From: PALSA-610 sp038239145
GTDB lineage: Bacteria > Actinomycetota > Acidimicrobiia > IMCC26256 > PALSA-610
Direction: 5' to 3'
DNA: 64,000 nucleotides
NCBI GenBank assembly: GCA_038239145.1
Contig: JBBSFB010000021.1
Location: 1 to 64,000, forward strand
The stretch's first letter is position 1, and each line of letters starts with the position of its first letter. A model generated the notes under the pieces. The model saw only the letters and a program-made list of their open reading frames with translations, did not search any database and was not told the origin of the DNA. Below are positions 19,588 to 28,839 of this stretch, in pieces. Both the position numbers and the translations under genes were made by a program.

Positions 19588-19820
19588 TCAGCGGACGATG
19601 GTTTCGTCGCGCACGACCGGTCCTTGCGTCTCGACGACGCTCCGTCGACCTAAGCCGCCCCAGCTCGCCCAGAACGCAATGGACAGGATCGTGCCGACGA
19701 TCCCGACAATCATCAGGATGGCGCCGACGGTGTGCACGCTGAATCCGCTTGCTTGTGCCGTACTGCAAAGCGCATCACGGCCCCGGCGGCGATCAAAATC
19801 AGGCTCGTCGTGATGCCCAT
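19588..19820 (-). pseudogene. DUF6458-family small membrane protein, single-base frameshift
   Basis: ATG 19820 has a perfect AGGAGG 5 nt upstream. The first 20 codons read MGITTSLILIAAGAVMRFAV, then the frame breaks. One missing base at 19761-19763 restores TAQASGFSVHTVGAILMIV and runs to the stop at 19588, giving the two-helix DUF6458 architecture (MGIxxSl.LIAvGAil.FAV...GF..hTvGviLMivG). The strong start signal and intact second half suggest a very recent mutation or a sequencing/assembly error. Confidence 0.72.
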
Positions 19821-20185
19821 TCCATCCTCCTGCTTTGGCGACCGCGACCACTGGCACGGACCGAGGTGCACGTGTGGACGAGACTTGGTGTTTCGTCTCT
19901 GCGTGCCGTCCTCGATGGCATTCGCATACCCGTAGCGGCATCGCCACGAAACGTGAGTTCTGCCGCTGGGTCGTCTTCGTGGTCCGCGGCCGGGTCTGCG
20001 GCGATTCCAGAGCCGCGAGGACGAGCCCGAGCCCGAGCCGTCCTCTCCGCCTTGCGGACTGGTCGCCCCTTCGGCGACTTCTCGTCGTCTGTTTCGCGTT
20101 GCACGACGCCACCGAAGGGTTCGGGATCGTCGCGCCTTCGCCGCTGTAGGTTTCGAGTCAGGTCTCGGTGGGGGATCATCGCAAC

Positions 20186-20491
20186 ATGGCAGCATTGATC
20201 GTCATCGCAGCGATTGTGATCGTCCTCGCAATCGTGGCCGTAGTCGTGTCTCGCGCGAGAACGCAGCATCAAACGGAGCAACGACGCGCCGAGGCGGTTC
20301 AGACGCGAGCCACCGCACGGGAGCATGACCTCGAAGCGCGTCGCCAGACCGCGGAAGCCGAGGAGCGTGCCGCCCGAGCGAAACGTGAGCAGATCGCTGC
20401 CGAACAGCAATCCCAACAGGCGACGGCCGAGCGCTCCGCAGCAGAATCCTTACGAGCACGAGCGGACGATCTCGACCCGGACGTGTCGTAG
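20186..20491 (+). CDS. Single-pass membrane protein with long coiled coil
   Basis: 101 aa from ATG 20186 (GGGGGA 10 nt upstream); GTG 20168 is an alternative. A membrane anchor (ALIVIAAIVIVLAIVAVVVS) is followed by an Ala/Glu/Arg/Gln-rich helix (HQTEQRRAEAVQTRATAREH) continuing to LRARADDLDPDVS. Composition and layout match small actinobacterial envelope or stress proteins of unknown role. Confidence 0.7.
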   Translation: MAALIVIAAIVIVLAIVAVVVSRARTQHQTEQRRAEAVQTRATAREHDLEARRQTAEAEERAARAKREQIAAEQQSQQATAERSAAESLRARADDLDPDVS

Positions 20492-20631
20492 AGGGATCGC
20501 GGATCACGGGACGCGGGGGCGCCTGCAGCGCGCGCACAATAGATCTGCAAGCGGCGCGCGGGGTGCGAGTGGGCGCGGTCCGCTGCATTCCCGGCCGGCG
20601 GCCTTCGACGACGCGAGCGATTGGATACTGG

Positions 20632-21522
20632 ATGAGTGCGCGAACGAGCTCGGAGACGACGGTGAAGTCCAAGTCGAGTGCGAGTGATCCGATCCGGCGA
20701 GCCACGGCCGAGCATCCGCTCATCGTCAAGCTCGCAAGGCTCGGTTGGCTCGCCAAAGGCATCGTGTACCTGCTGGCCGGGCTGCTCGCCTTAGTGGTCG
20801 TGGGCCGCTCATTCGGTTGGTCGCCGGTATCAGGTGTGTCCAAGGAGGCCAGTCCGACAGGCGCGATCAAACAGGTCGCGCAATCAGCAGGCGGTCCAGT
20901 GGTCCTCGTTGCCCTCGCGGCCGGGATGTTTCTCTACGCGCTCTGGCGGCTGGCGACGGCAGTGCTGCCCGGAAGCACCGACGCGAAAGGTTGGGTTACG
21001 CGCGTCGGCTACGCGGTGAGCGCGATCATCTACACCACATTCGGCATCACCGCTATCGCGCTGACGAAGGCGCACGCGGCATCGAGAACCAACGGCAACA
21101 AGACCGTGACCGACATCACCGCGCGCGTGCTCCAACACACGGCAGGGCAGTGGCTGATCGGCATCGTCGGCGTTGTCATTGTCGCTGCGGGTCTGTACCG
21201 CATCTCGTTGGGAGTGAAATCGGACGTCACTCGCGACGTGGACATGAGCGACATGTCGGGCCCGCGGCGCCAATTGACGCGTCGCCTGGGGGCGATCGGT
21301 GAAATCGGGCGAGGCACCGCGCTGGGCCTCATCGGTTTTTTTCTCATCCGCGCCGCCCTCACGACGAGTGCCGGCCAAGCCACGGGACTCGACGGGGCGC
21401 TGCGGCGACTCGCGCTCGTGTCCTGGGGGAAGTTCGTGGTCGCAGGCGTCGGACTCGGTTTCGTGGCCTACGGGCTGTTCTGCGTCACCACCTTCACCCG
21501 GAGGCGACTCCAGGCACCGTGA
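20632..21522 (+). CDS. DUF1206 domain-containing membrane protein
   Basis: 296 aa from ATG 20632; a longer frame from 20563 is less protein-like. Three repeats of a two-helix unit are seen, each starting with the family's aromatic/Gly motif: LARLGWLAKGIVYLLAGLLA, then WVTRVGYAVSAIIYTTFGI and IGEIGRGTALGLIGFFLI. Each is followed by a loop and a second helix (LVALAAGMFLYALWRLA, LIGIVGVVIVAAGLY, FVVAGVGLGFVAYGLF). The family is common in Actinomycetota and its function is unknown. The next gene (phospholipase D) starts 26 bp downstream, suggesting an operon. Confidence 0.88.
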   Translation: MSARTSSETTVKSKSSASDPIRRATAEHPLIVKLARLGWLAKGIVYLLAGLLALVVVGRSFGWSPVSGVSKEASPTGAIKQVAQSAGGPVVLVALAAGMFLYALWRLATAVLPGSTDAKGWVTRVGYAVSAIIYTTFGITAIALTKAHAASRTNGNKTVTDITARVLQHTAGQWLIGIVGVVIVAAGLYRISLGVKSDVTRDVDMSDMSGPRRQLTRRLGAIGEIGRGTALGLIGFFLIRAALTTSAGQATGLDGALRRLALVSWGKFVVAGVGLGFVAYGLFCVTTFTRRRLQAP

Positions 21523-21547
21523 ACGCCCGGCGAGGCATGATGATCCC

Positions 21548-23143
21548 ATGCACATCGACGACTGGTTTCTCGCCGCCGGCGAGCGGGGCAACCCTCACAG
21601 CTCGATCGACGACCGTCACGGCGGCGTTGCGTGGACGGACGGCAACCTCGTCGAGGTCCTCATCGACGGCAGCGAGTACTTTCCGCGCCTGTACGCGACG
21701 CTGTGTGCGACCACCTCCGGTGATTCGGTCTATTTGACCGGTCTCGAGAGTGACGCCGACGAACGGCTCGCCGGTCCCGGAAGCGAGATTGCGGAGGTAC
21801 TCGGTGAGCTGATCCGTCACGGAGTGAAAGTGCGCGGGCTCGTGTGGCGCTCGCACGGCGCGATCAATTCCGAGGGCAAGAACTTGATGTTCGCCCGCGC
21901 GGTGAACGAGGCCGGGGGCAATGTATTCCTGGACAACCGCATCCGACGCGGCGGGAGCCATCACCAAAAGATGGTCATCGTTCGCCACCCGACCGGACCC
22001 GTCGCCGACGTCGCATTCGTTGGTGGGATGGACCTCGTGCACGGCCGTCATGACGACGGTCGCCATCTCGGCGATCCGCAGACCGCTGACCTCGACCCAG
22101 TCGACTACGGGGAACGGCCAGGATGGCACGACGTGCAGGTCGAATTGCGTGGGCCGGCCGTTGATGACGTTGCGTTCACGTTTCGTGAACGCTGGGAGGA
22201 TCCGGCGCCCCTCGACACCCGCAATCCGTTGCGGTGGATCTTGCACCGAGTGTCCCGACAACCGTCCGCACGCGTCCAGCTTGAGCCCGAACGTGTCGAC
22301 CCGGCGCACGTCGGCTCCCACGCGGTGCAAGTGCTCCGCACGTACCCGGCTCGGCGGCGCGCGTACCCGTTCGCACCCAAAGGGGAACGCAGCATCGCCA
22401 ACGCGTACATCAAGGCTTTCGGACGCGCCCGCAGCCTGATCTACTTCGAAGACCAATACCTGTGGTCTTTCCACGCGACTCGCGTGCTCTGTGACGCCTT
22501 GCGCCGAGAACGCGACCTCAGGGTCGTGATCGTGATCCCCCGATATCCAGACCCTGACGGCCACATCTCGGGCGCGGCGAGCAAGCTCGGACGCCAACGA
22601 GTCCAAGAAGCGCTCTACGCCGCCGGCGGCAACCGCGTCGCGATCTACGATCTGGAACGCGAAGATGGGACTGCCGTCTACGTGCACTCGAAGGCATGCA
22701 TCGTCGACGACGTCTGGCTCGCCGTCGGCTCCGACAATCTCAACCGGCGATCCTGGACCCACGACTCGGAGATCTCGTGCGCCATTCTCGACCAGACTCC
22801 CGACGGCCGCGAACCTCGTGATCCGGGCGGTCTCGGCGACGGTGCACGCAAACTCCCTCGCGACACGCGGTTACGCCTCGCCTGCGAACACACGGGCAGC
22901 GCGGCGGCTGTTGACGCCATGATTGACACGCATCAATGGTTTGCAGCCCTACGCAGGTCTGCCGAAGCGCTCGACGGATGGCATCTCGACGGGCGGCGTG
23001 GTCCGCGCCCGCCGGGTCATCTCAGGGCTCACCTCATGGAGCGCGTCGACGTCGCCGAGCACGGCCTCGTTCATTGGACGCACACCCACCTCCTCGATCC
23101 CGACGGCCGCCCGACACGCCTCAAGCGCACCGACACGTTCTAA
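21548..23143 (+). CDS. Phospholipase D-family (HKD) protein
   Basis: 531 aa from ATG 21548. Two HKD half-sites are visible. The first, GGSHHQKMVIVRHP near residue 140, has the H-x-K pair, but the Asp six residues on is replaced, as in some PLD variants. The second, YVHSKACIVDDVWLAVGSDN near residue 380, is complete and followed by NLNRRSW. The family hydrolyses or transfers phosphodiester bonds (phospholipids, cardiolipin-like). No signal peptide is seen, so it is probably cytoplasmic or peripheral. Likely co-transcribed with the DUF1206 gene. Confidence 0.9.
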   Translation: MHIDDWFLAAGERGNPHSSIDDRHGGVAWTDGNLVEVLIDGSEYFPRLYATLCATTSGDSVYLTGLESDADERLAGPGSEIAEVLGELIRHGVKVRGLVWRSHGAINSEGKNLMFARAVNEAGGNVFLDNRIRRGGSHHQKMVIVRHPTGPVADVAFVGGMDLVHGRHDDGRHLGDPQTADLDPVDYGERPGWHDVQVELRGPAVDDVAFTFRERWEDPAPLDTRNPLRWILHRVSRQPSARVQLEPERVDPAHVGSHAVQVLRTYPARRRAYPFAPKGERSIANAYIKAFGRARSLIYFEDQYLWSFHATRVLCDALRRERDLRVVIVIPRYPDPDGHISGAASKLGRQRVQEALYAAGGNRVAIYDLEREDGTAVYVHSKACIVDDVWLAVGSDNLNRRSWTHDSEISCAILDQTPDGREPRDPGGLGDGARKLPRDTRLRLACEHTGSAAAVDAMIDTHQWFAALRRSAEALDGWHLDGRRGPRPPGHLRAHLMERVDVAEHGLVHWTHTHLLDPDGRPTRLKRTDTF

Positions 23144-23185
23144 CCGGCGACTTGCCGCGAGAACCTCCGACGAGCGACGCGGCGA

Positions 23186-25024
23186 TCAGCGGATTGTTGT
23201 GGTATCGAAGACCGTGTTCGTGTCGGCGCGTACCGCGTCGACGATCAGCGACCCGGTCGAGACGGTGACTCTGACGTACTCGGAGTAGGACGCCTCGCGA
23301 AATGCGGAGTACGCCGGTTGCGCGAGGCCGAAGGCGTTGAAGCCGTTACCGCCGCCACCGGAGACGACGTAGGTGATGCCGCCGGCTGCAGCGGCACCGT
23401 CGGTCATGGGTTGTGTCCGCTCGTAATTGTGGCTGTTGCCCGAGAGCACCAGGTTCACGTGGGATGCCTGGAACAGGGGTACGAGGTTGGATTGGGCAGT
23501 TTGCGAGCTGGAATTCGTGGTCGACGAGCTGTACGGCGGTCGTTGCATCGCGACGATGCGCCACCTGTCGCTCTGATGGGAGGCGAGGTCGGCCTGCGCA
23601 AACGCATACTGCGGGGTACCGACCGTGAAGGGCTGTTCGGTGTCGAGCACCAGGATGTGTGCGTCGCCCCAGGTGTAGCTGTACCAACTGTGGTTCGTCC
23701 CCGGCATCGGGAAGTTCGTCCAGAACACGCCGTCGCCGTAGTACTCCTGGTTGCCGTTGGCCGGAAAGAACGCCTGCTTCGCGATCGCGGCGGCGAACGG
23801 TTTGTAGAAACGGGCGTCGAAATCGGAGTACGTCGTCGTGTAGTTCGGGTCGGGGTTCCCGCTCGAGGGATAGATGTTGTCTCCAACGGTCTGGATGAAC
23901 TGCGTGCCGGATGCGGCGATGTTCGTCGCATTCTGCGTCATGCCCGGGCTGCCTCCGCCGAAGTCGCCGATCGCCGCGAAGCTGTAGGTACTGCCCGCCG
24001 GGGCCGCGGTCTTGAACGTCGCGGAAGCGCTGACGAGTGCCGCTCCGTTCCCGACCCGGTACTGATACGCGGTACCTGGCGTGAGGCCGGTCAGGCTCAC
24101 GCTGTGGTGCTGGACGGAGCGTGCCGGATCGGTGACGGAGTGGAGGGACGGCGATGTCGTTCCCCACGTGGCAACGCCTTGTGTCGGGACGTTGGTCCAC
24201 CACGACACGACGGCGGTCGAACCAGAGACGTTCGACGAGTACGGTCCACGCGTGATCAGCAGCGTCCCCGCGGTCGGAGTCGTGGCCGTACGACCGGACG
24301 TCGCTGCCGAGGTGTTGCCGTTCGAGTCGACCGTCTTGATCGAGTAGACGTACGAGCTTGACGGGGCGACGGTGCTGTCGGAGTACCGGTAGGCAGACGG
24401 CCGGGTGACGGTGGCGACGACGATGCCGTCTCGCAACACTTGATATGCGGCGGTATCGGTCGATGTTGACGCGGCCCAGAAGAGGTCGAGCCTCGACGAC
24501 GAAAAGACCTTGACGCTTACACTGCTGCTGGAAGGCGCGACCGGCGCGGTCTGATCGGCGCTCGCGCTCGTTGTGAAGGTCGCCGTCCGCATGACGGACT
24601 TGTTGTCTGCCGCGTCGATCGCAACGATGCCAAACTTGTACGCAGCACTGCTGAAGAGCGCGGTCGCTGTGTACCGGGTTGCGGTGTCCAACGTCGTGAT
24701 GAGCGTCAGTGCAGCGTCGGCAACACCTGCCGGTCCCCGATAGACGCGATAACCCTCGATCCCGACGGCATCGTTCGACCGAGTCCACGTCAGCGTCGCC
24801 GAGGACGGCCCCAGCGCCGACACCGTGATCGGTCCCGGCTCCGTCGGCGATGTGGTGTCAACCGCGAACGCCACGTGCGGACCCAGGACCGTGACCAAAC
24901 CGACCACGACCAACACTGAGAGAGGTTTGTCCCCTCGGCGAACGGCAGCGCGCCCGAACTGGGCGATTCGCGACGCTGTCCCACCCGCGATCCAGCTGAA
25001 GTGCGGGCGCCGTCCGGTGTTCAT
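23186..25024 (-). CDS. Secreted FN3 + purple-acid-phosphatase-like protein with altered metal site
   Basis: 612 aa. ATG 25024 with AGGAG upstream fits better than a longer frame to 25579. Residues about 33-55 form a signal (PLSVLVVVGLVTVLGPHVAFA), then two fibronectin-III domains (SSATLTWTRSNDAVGIEGYR and SSRLDLFWAAS), a PAP-type N-domain (ITRGPYSSNVSGSTAVVSWW) and a metallophosphoesterase domain. The motifs are AAIGDFGGG, TVGDNIY, NGNQEYYG, IVAMQRPPY and LSGNSHNYER. The family has GNH(E/D), VxxH and GHxH, so three His residues are replaced (Gln, Gln, Asn), mostly in the M2 metal site. It may be catalytically weak or use another metal. Secreted; substrate unknown. Confidence 0.87.
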   Translation of the reverse strand: MNTGRRPHFSWIAGGTASRIAQFGRAAVRRGDKPLSVLVVVGLVTVLGPHVAFAVDTTSPTEPGPITVSALGPSSATLTWTRSNDAVGIEGYRVYRGPAGVADAALTLITTLDTATRYTATALFSSAAYKFGIVAIDAADNKSVMRTATFTTSASADQTAPVAPSSSSVSVKVFSSSRLDLFWAASTSTDTAAYQVLRDGIVVATVTRPSAYRYSDSTVAPSSSYVYSIKTVDSNGNTSAATSGRTATTPTAGTLLITRGPYSSNVSGSTAVVSWWTNVPTQGVATWGTTSPSLHSVTDPARSVQHHSVSLTGLTPGTAYQYRVGNGAALVSASATFKTAAPAGSTYSFAAIGDFGGGSPGMTQNATNIAASGTQFIQTVGDNIYPSSGNPDPNYTTTYSDFDARFYKPFAAAIAKQAFFPANGNQEYYGDGVFWTNFPMPGTNHSWYSYTWGDAHILVLDTEQPFTVGTPQYAFAQADLASHQSDRWRIVAMQRPPYSSSTTNSSSQTAQSNLVPLFQASHVNLVLSGNSHNYERTQPMTDGAAAAGGITYVVSGGGGNGFNAFGLAQPAYSAFREASYSEYVRVTVSTGSLIVDAVRADTNTVFDTTTIR

Positions 25025-25303
25025 GCAGGAACTCCTATCACTTGCGCTCACGCGATCCAGCGCTACGTGGACGTCGTGTCTTGTGCGGTGAACAGGATCT
25101 GCGCCATGCCTCGGGCTTCGACTTGGCCACGACTTTCCGTTCTGCGGCGTAAAAGACGAGCTCCTGGATCTCGGCGAGCACCGACGGCACTTCGGATCAT
25201 CGACGCAACCAGCTGCTGATGAGCGGCGAAGAATGGGGGGGCACCCGAAGTGCAGAGCTTCACGAGCGCCGCCGTCGAAATCATCGACGGGCAGGCTCGA
25301 ACG

Positions 25304-25343
25304 CGGAGACACGCCTCGGAGGGGGGACCGAGGCGTGTCTCCG
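25304..25343 (-). terminator. 16-bp perfect hairpin downstream of the 25384-26100 gene
   Basis: CGGAGACACGCCTCGG / CCGAGGCGTGTCTCCG with an 8-nt loop, 41 nt past the stop. It is one of the most stable stems in the window. There is no U-tract, as is common for actinobacterial terminators. The remaining 25025-25303 holds no gene. Confidence 0.7.
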
Positions 25344-25383
25344 GATTGCGAGTGTTCCGCACTGCGGTGCGGGTCGGCCGGTG

Positions 25384-26100
25384 TTACTTGTCGTCGTGGT
25401 GGCCGGCGGTGTGGTTGCGGTCGACCGCGAAGAACAAGAACAGGTTCGACGGGATCGGGCCAACGACGCTCGGGTCGTGGTTGCTGATCAGGTGTTGGAT
25501 GTACGCGAAGGAACGATGGTGTTGGATCGCGGCGTACGTCGCAGGGCTCGTCACGCCAACCACTTGCACGTCCCACCACTCAGGCTTGAAGTTGTTGGTG
25601 TCGGTGATGAAGTGATCGTGACCGGGCACGGCGAAATTCTGCAGCGCCGTCGTCAACTGCGCGTCGGTCAGGCTGGGATACAGCGGCTTCAGCGCAGACT
25701 CCAGACGGGTCAGGTCGACAGTGCCGGGATGATCGACACAGATGAGCGTCGCCGGGCACTGTTGCATGTCCATCGGCACGTTGAATCCGAGCGGCACCGT
25801 GATGTACAGCGGGTCGAAGTTCGGCGCCGGGGGCGTGTTGTACTTCTGGCCGACCTCGCAGCCGCTTGACGACTGTGCCGCCACGCTGGTGTCGCAGAAG
25901 AAGCCCTTGGTGTAGGTGAAGTCGAGTGTTTGCTGCTTGTAGTACGCGGCGGTCATGCCGAACTCGTCGATGCCCGTGCCGACGGCGGTTCCATTGCTGG
26001 GTGTTGTCGGACTGGATGCGAGCGCCGCGGCGGCGCCGCCCGTCACCATTGCAATGACGATTGCCGCACCGACGAGGCGCTGCTTGGCCGATCTGAACAT
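25384..26100 (-). CDS. Secreted hypothetical protein, His-rich C-terminus
   Basis: 238 aa. ATG 26100; MFRSAKQRLVGAAIVIAMVT, then AAAALAS, is a clear Sec signal. The mature protein has four Cys residues in two pairs (FFCDTSVAAQSSSGCE and QCPATLIC), the motif VPGHDHFITD, then PEWWDVQVVGVTS and a C-terminal HTAGHHDDK. The layout resembles a secreted family of unknown function that I know only as hypothetical. The HDH and terminal His cluster suggest metal binding. A strong hairpin terminates it. Confidence 0.8.
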   Translation of the reverse strand: MFRSAKQRLVGAAIVIAMVTGGAAAALASSPTTPSNGTAVGTGIDEFGMTAAYYKQQTLDFTYTKGFFCDTSVAAQSSSGCEVGQKYNTPPAPNFDPLYITVPLGFNVPMDMQQCPATLICVDHPGTVDLTRLESALKPLYPSLTDAQLTTALQNFAVPGHDHFITDTNNFKPEWWDVQVVGVTSPATYAAIQHHRSFAYIQHLISNHDPSVVGPIPSNLFLFFAVDRNHTAGHHDDK

Positions 26101-26308
26101 GTGGAAGTCCCTTCAACGGTTTGGTCGCGAGGGAGCCTCCCCTCGGGCGCTATTCGAAGCGATCGCCGAACCGGATCATTTCGCCATCCGATCCGTCCGA
26201 TCAGATCGTGGTGTCGTCGGCGCGGACCGTTGGCCGTGCCTGCCATGTGATCCGCGCGGGCAAAACCAGTCGCCCAGCCGCACGCGCGCCTTCCTCGCGG
26301 TGGCCAGA

Positions 26309-26326
26309 GGCGCCTTCGCGGGCGCC
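26309..26326 (-). terminator. GC hairpin directly after the ABC1-kinase gene
   Basis: GGCGCC / GGCGCC with a 6-nt loop, starting at the base after the stop codon on the minus strand. A plausible GC-only terminator without U-tract. Confidence 0.4.
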
Positions 26327-27985
26327 CTAGGGAGAACGGTTGCGGCGCCGCGGTTGCGGCAGGTCGGAGACGGCGATGCTGATGAGCAGCCATGCGGCGG
26401 CGGCGGCCGCGAGGGCGAACAGCACGATCGCCAGCGCCGGATATCCGAACAGCTTGGGTCGCACGTCGATGCGCATGATGAGGGCGGCACCGATCACGAG
26501 GGCGGCGACAACCATGCCGGTAGTGAGCCGGTTCGCGAGCTTCTGCACTCCGCGCATCAGCTCCTTCTCGTCGATGCCCTGGACGTTCAGTGTCAACTGA
26601 CCTTCGGCCAGTGCGTCCATCACTTTGTTGATCCGCGACGGCAGTTTTTCAGCGAATTCCTTGGCGTCGATTGCGGCGGCCAACATGTTGCCGGGGGAGG
26701 CACTCTGCAACATCTTTCTTCGCATCAGCTCCGCGGCATGAGCCTCGATCGTCGGATTGGGTTCGAAGTTCGGATCGAGGATTCGAGCGACTTCGTCGAG
26801 GTTCAACATTGCCTTGCCCATCATCGTGAGCTCGCTCGGCGGTCGCAGACCTGCCTCGCCCGCAATCTGCAACACCTGACCGAGCAAATTCCCTGCCTGC
26901 ACATCGCCGACCGCGAGGGTCGCGTTGCGGCTGACGAGATCCTCGACTCGTCGGCGGAAAGTTGCCGGGTCGAACTCGGCGAGTGTGTCACCGAGGCCGA
27001 CGATGACGTCGGCCGCGTCGCCGCCCCGGCGGTCACTGACCGCGAGCAAGAGCTTGATGAGCGCGTCTTGGGTGTCGCGCGAAACGCGGGCGACCATGCC
27101 TAGGTCGATGACCGCCAGCCGACCGTCATCGGTGAGAAGCACGTTGCCGGGATGTGGATCCGCGTGAAAGAAGCCGTCGATCAGGATTTGGTCGAGGTAC
27201 GCGCGGAAGAGGTCCTCGGCCAGGTCGTGTCCGTCGAGCTCGAGCCGGCCGAGCGGCCCCAACGCCGCGAGGTTTCGGCCGGAGATCCAGTCCATGGTGA
27301 GCACCCGCGAGGTGCAGTAGTCGTTGACGGGGCGAGGTACGACGATGCGTTCGTAGTGGGCGAGACCGTCGCCGATCGCGATGAGGTTCCGTGCTTCGGC
27401 GCGGTAGTCCAGTTCGGCCATGAGAGCGATACGGAACTCCTCGACCATCGCCGCGAACCCGTAGCGCCGACCGACGTTCGTGTGATCGTCGACGAAACTT
27501 GCGAGCTCGTCGATGACCTCCATGTCTTCGACGATGCGACCGCGGATGTCCGGCCGCTGCACCTTCACCGCTACGGGCCGACCGTCACGGAGCAGGGCGT
27601 GGTGAACCTGACCCAACGACGCTGCGGCGGCCGGCGTTGCCGAAAATTCGGAAAAGCCACGCGAAAGGCGCATGCCCAACTCGGACGTGACAACCCGTTC
27701 GATGTCGTCGAACGAAACGGGTTCGACCTTGTCCTGCAATCGTCTCAGCGCCGTGAGATAGACGGGGGGAAGGAGATCGGCTCGGGTCGACAGAAGCTGG
27801 CCAAGCTTGACGAACGTCGGGCCCATGGCTTCGAGGTCGGTCGCGAGCTGCTCGGCATCTTCCCTAGTCGGATCATCGCCGTCGACCTGATCGGCGAGAC
27901 CGTCCGGGCGCGCACCGACGACCCGCCAATGCTTGAGTAGTAACCGCCCGATGTCGGTGTAACGAAGAACGTGCTTCGCCTTCAC
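26327..27985 (-). CDS. ABC1/UbiB-family atypical kinase
   Basis: 552 aa, the usual length. The N-terminal KxGQ motif is FVKLGQLLSTRADLLP (about residue 58), the Ala-rich loop is AAAASLGQVHHA and the lysine strand is RPVAVKVQRP. The catalytic loop is FFHADPHPGNVLL and the metal motif VIDLGM replaces DFG. Two C-terminal membrane spans (TTGMVVAALVIGAALIM and LAIVLFALAAAAAAWLLIS) anchor it. UbiB/ADCK proteins support isoprenoid quinone or other lipid metabolism, often as ATPases. No quinone-biosynthesis gene adjoins it here, so the exact role is open. Confidence 0.92.
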   Translation of the reverse strand: MKAKHVLRYTDIGRLLLKHWRVVGARPDGLADQVDGDDPTREDAEQLATDLEAMGPTFVKLGQLLSTRADLLPPVYLTALRRLQDKVEPVSFDDIERVVTSELGMRLSRGFSEFSATPAAAASLGQVHHALLRDGRPVAVKVQRPDIRGRIVEDMEVIDELASFVDDHTNVGRRYGFAAMVEEFRIALMAELDYRAEARNLIAIGDGLAHYERIVVPRPVNDYCTSRVLTMDWISGRNLAALGPLGRLELDGHDLAEDLFRAYLDQILIDGFFHADPHPGNVLLTDDGRLAVIDLGMVARVSRDTQDALIKLLLAVSDRRGGDAADVIVGLGDTLAEFDPATFRRRVEDLVSRNATLAVGDVQAGNLLGQVLQIAGEAGLRPPSELTMMGKAMLNLDEVARILDPNFEPNPTIEAHAAELMRRKMLQSASPGNMLAAAIDAKEFAEKLPSRINKVMDALAEGQLTLNVQGIDEKELMRGVQKLANRLTTGMVVAALVIGAALIMRIDVRPKLFGYPALAIVLFALAAAAAAWLLISIAVSDLPQPRRRNRSP

Positions 27986-28166
27986 AGCAACACGTATTCC
28001 GCCCGGCGGAGTATCGCAAACCCACAGTCGTCTTCAGCGGCCGCGGCTGTGGACTTGGCAGCGCGACCGGAGCCAAGGTAAAGAATCAGTAAGGGGTGCC
28101 GGCGAGGACGCTTTCCGAGCGGGAGTTGGGTAGAGCCGGCGGGAGCACAGTTATTCGGAGGTGGTC

Positions 28167-28481
28167 GTGAACACGATGGTCAAGTCGGTCTGGGCGTCGG
28201 TACAAGGCGATCCCGTTTTCATGCGGCGCGTGAACGGCTGGTTCACGATCCTCTGGATCCTGATGATCCCCGTTTCGATCGTTACCGGCTGGATCCATTC
28301 CGTCACATACGTCGCCGCGCTCTCGATTTGGGCGCTTGTAACGGGCCACTGGTCGACGTGGCAGGCCGCACGCGTCGAAGTGACGCAGCAGAAAGAGGCC
28401 GACGAACGCGATCAGCATCCGCTCGAAGAGAAGGTCGTCGAAGCGATCGTGTCCAAAACGGACGTTGCGCCCGCCTCCTGA
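28167..28481 (+). CDS. Small membrane protein, unknown
   Basis: 104 aa. The GTG 28167 is chosen for GGAGG with a 5-nt spacer; ATG 28176 is the alternative. Two hydrophobic segments (WFTILWILMIPVSIVTGWI and TYVAALSIWALVTGHW) are followed by a charged helical tail (VEVTQQKEADERDQHPLEEK). The family was not recognised. Confidence 0.68.
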   Translation: MNTMVKSVWASVQGDPVFMRRVNGWFTILWILMIPVSIVTGWIHSVTYVAALSIWALVTGHWSTWQAARVEVTQQKEADERDQHPLEEKVVEAIVSKTDVAPAS

Positions 28482-28839
28482 GCGCGAACGGACAGGGCGG
28501 GCAGCCCTGGAGGGCGATGCGAGGCTTGCCGGGGCGTGCGTGTGGCCTCGAACGTCGCAACGTGTCGGCTCGACGGCGGTGGTGAGGTGACGGCGCGAGT
28601 CGCCACCTGGAGATCCGTGGCCGCGTTCGACCTGCGTGCGAACCCCGGCCGCTCCGTCGACATGAAGAATCTTCCCGTATGTGCGGCTACGAACTTGCCC
28701 GTCTGCGACTCCAGACGAAGTCGCACTGCTCCGCGTGACGACGCACGACTGTGCGGCAGACGGGGTGAGTGACCGGCGCTCGTTCCGGGTAGAGGAGGTG
28801 CTTACCGATTGAAAGTCGGCTCGACTCGGAGGTCTACCC
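28482..28839. other. Gap without recognisable gene
   Basis: 358 bases between two small plus-strand genes. No frame has a ribosome site plus protein-like composition; only the ribosome site of the CsbD-like gene (GGAGG at 28827-28831) stands out. Confidence 0.5.
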
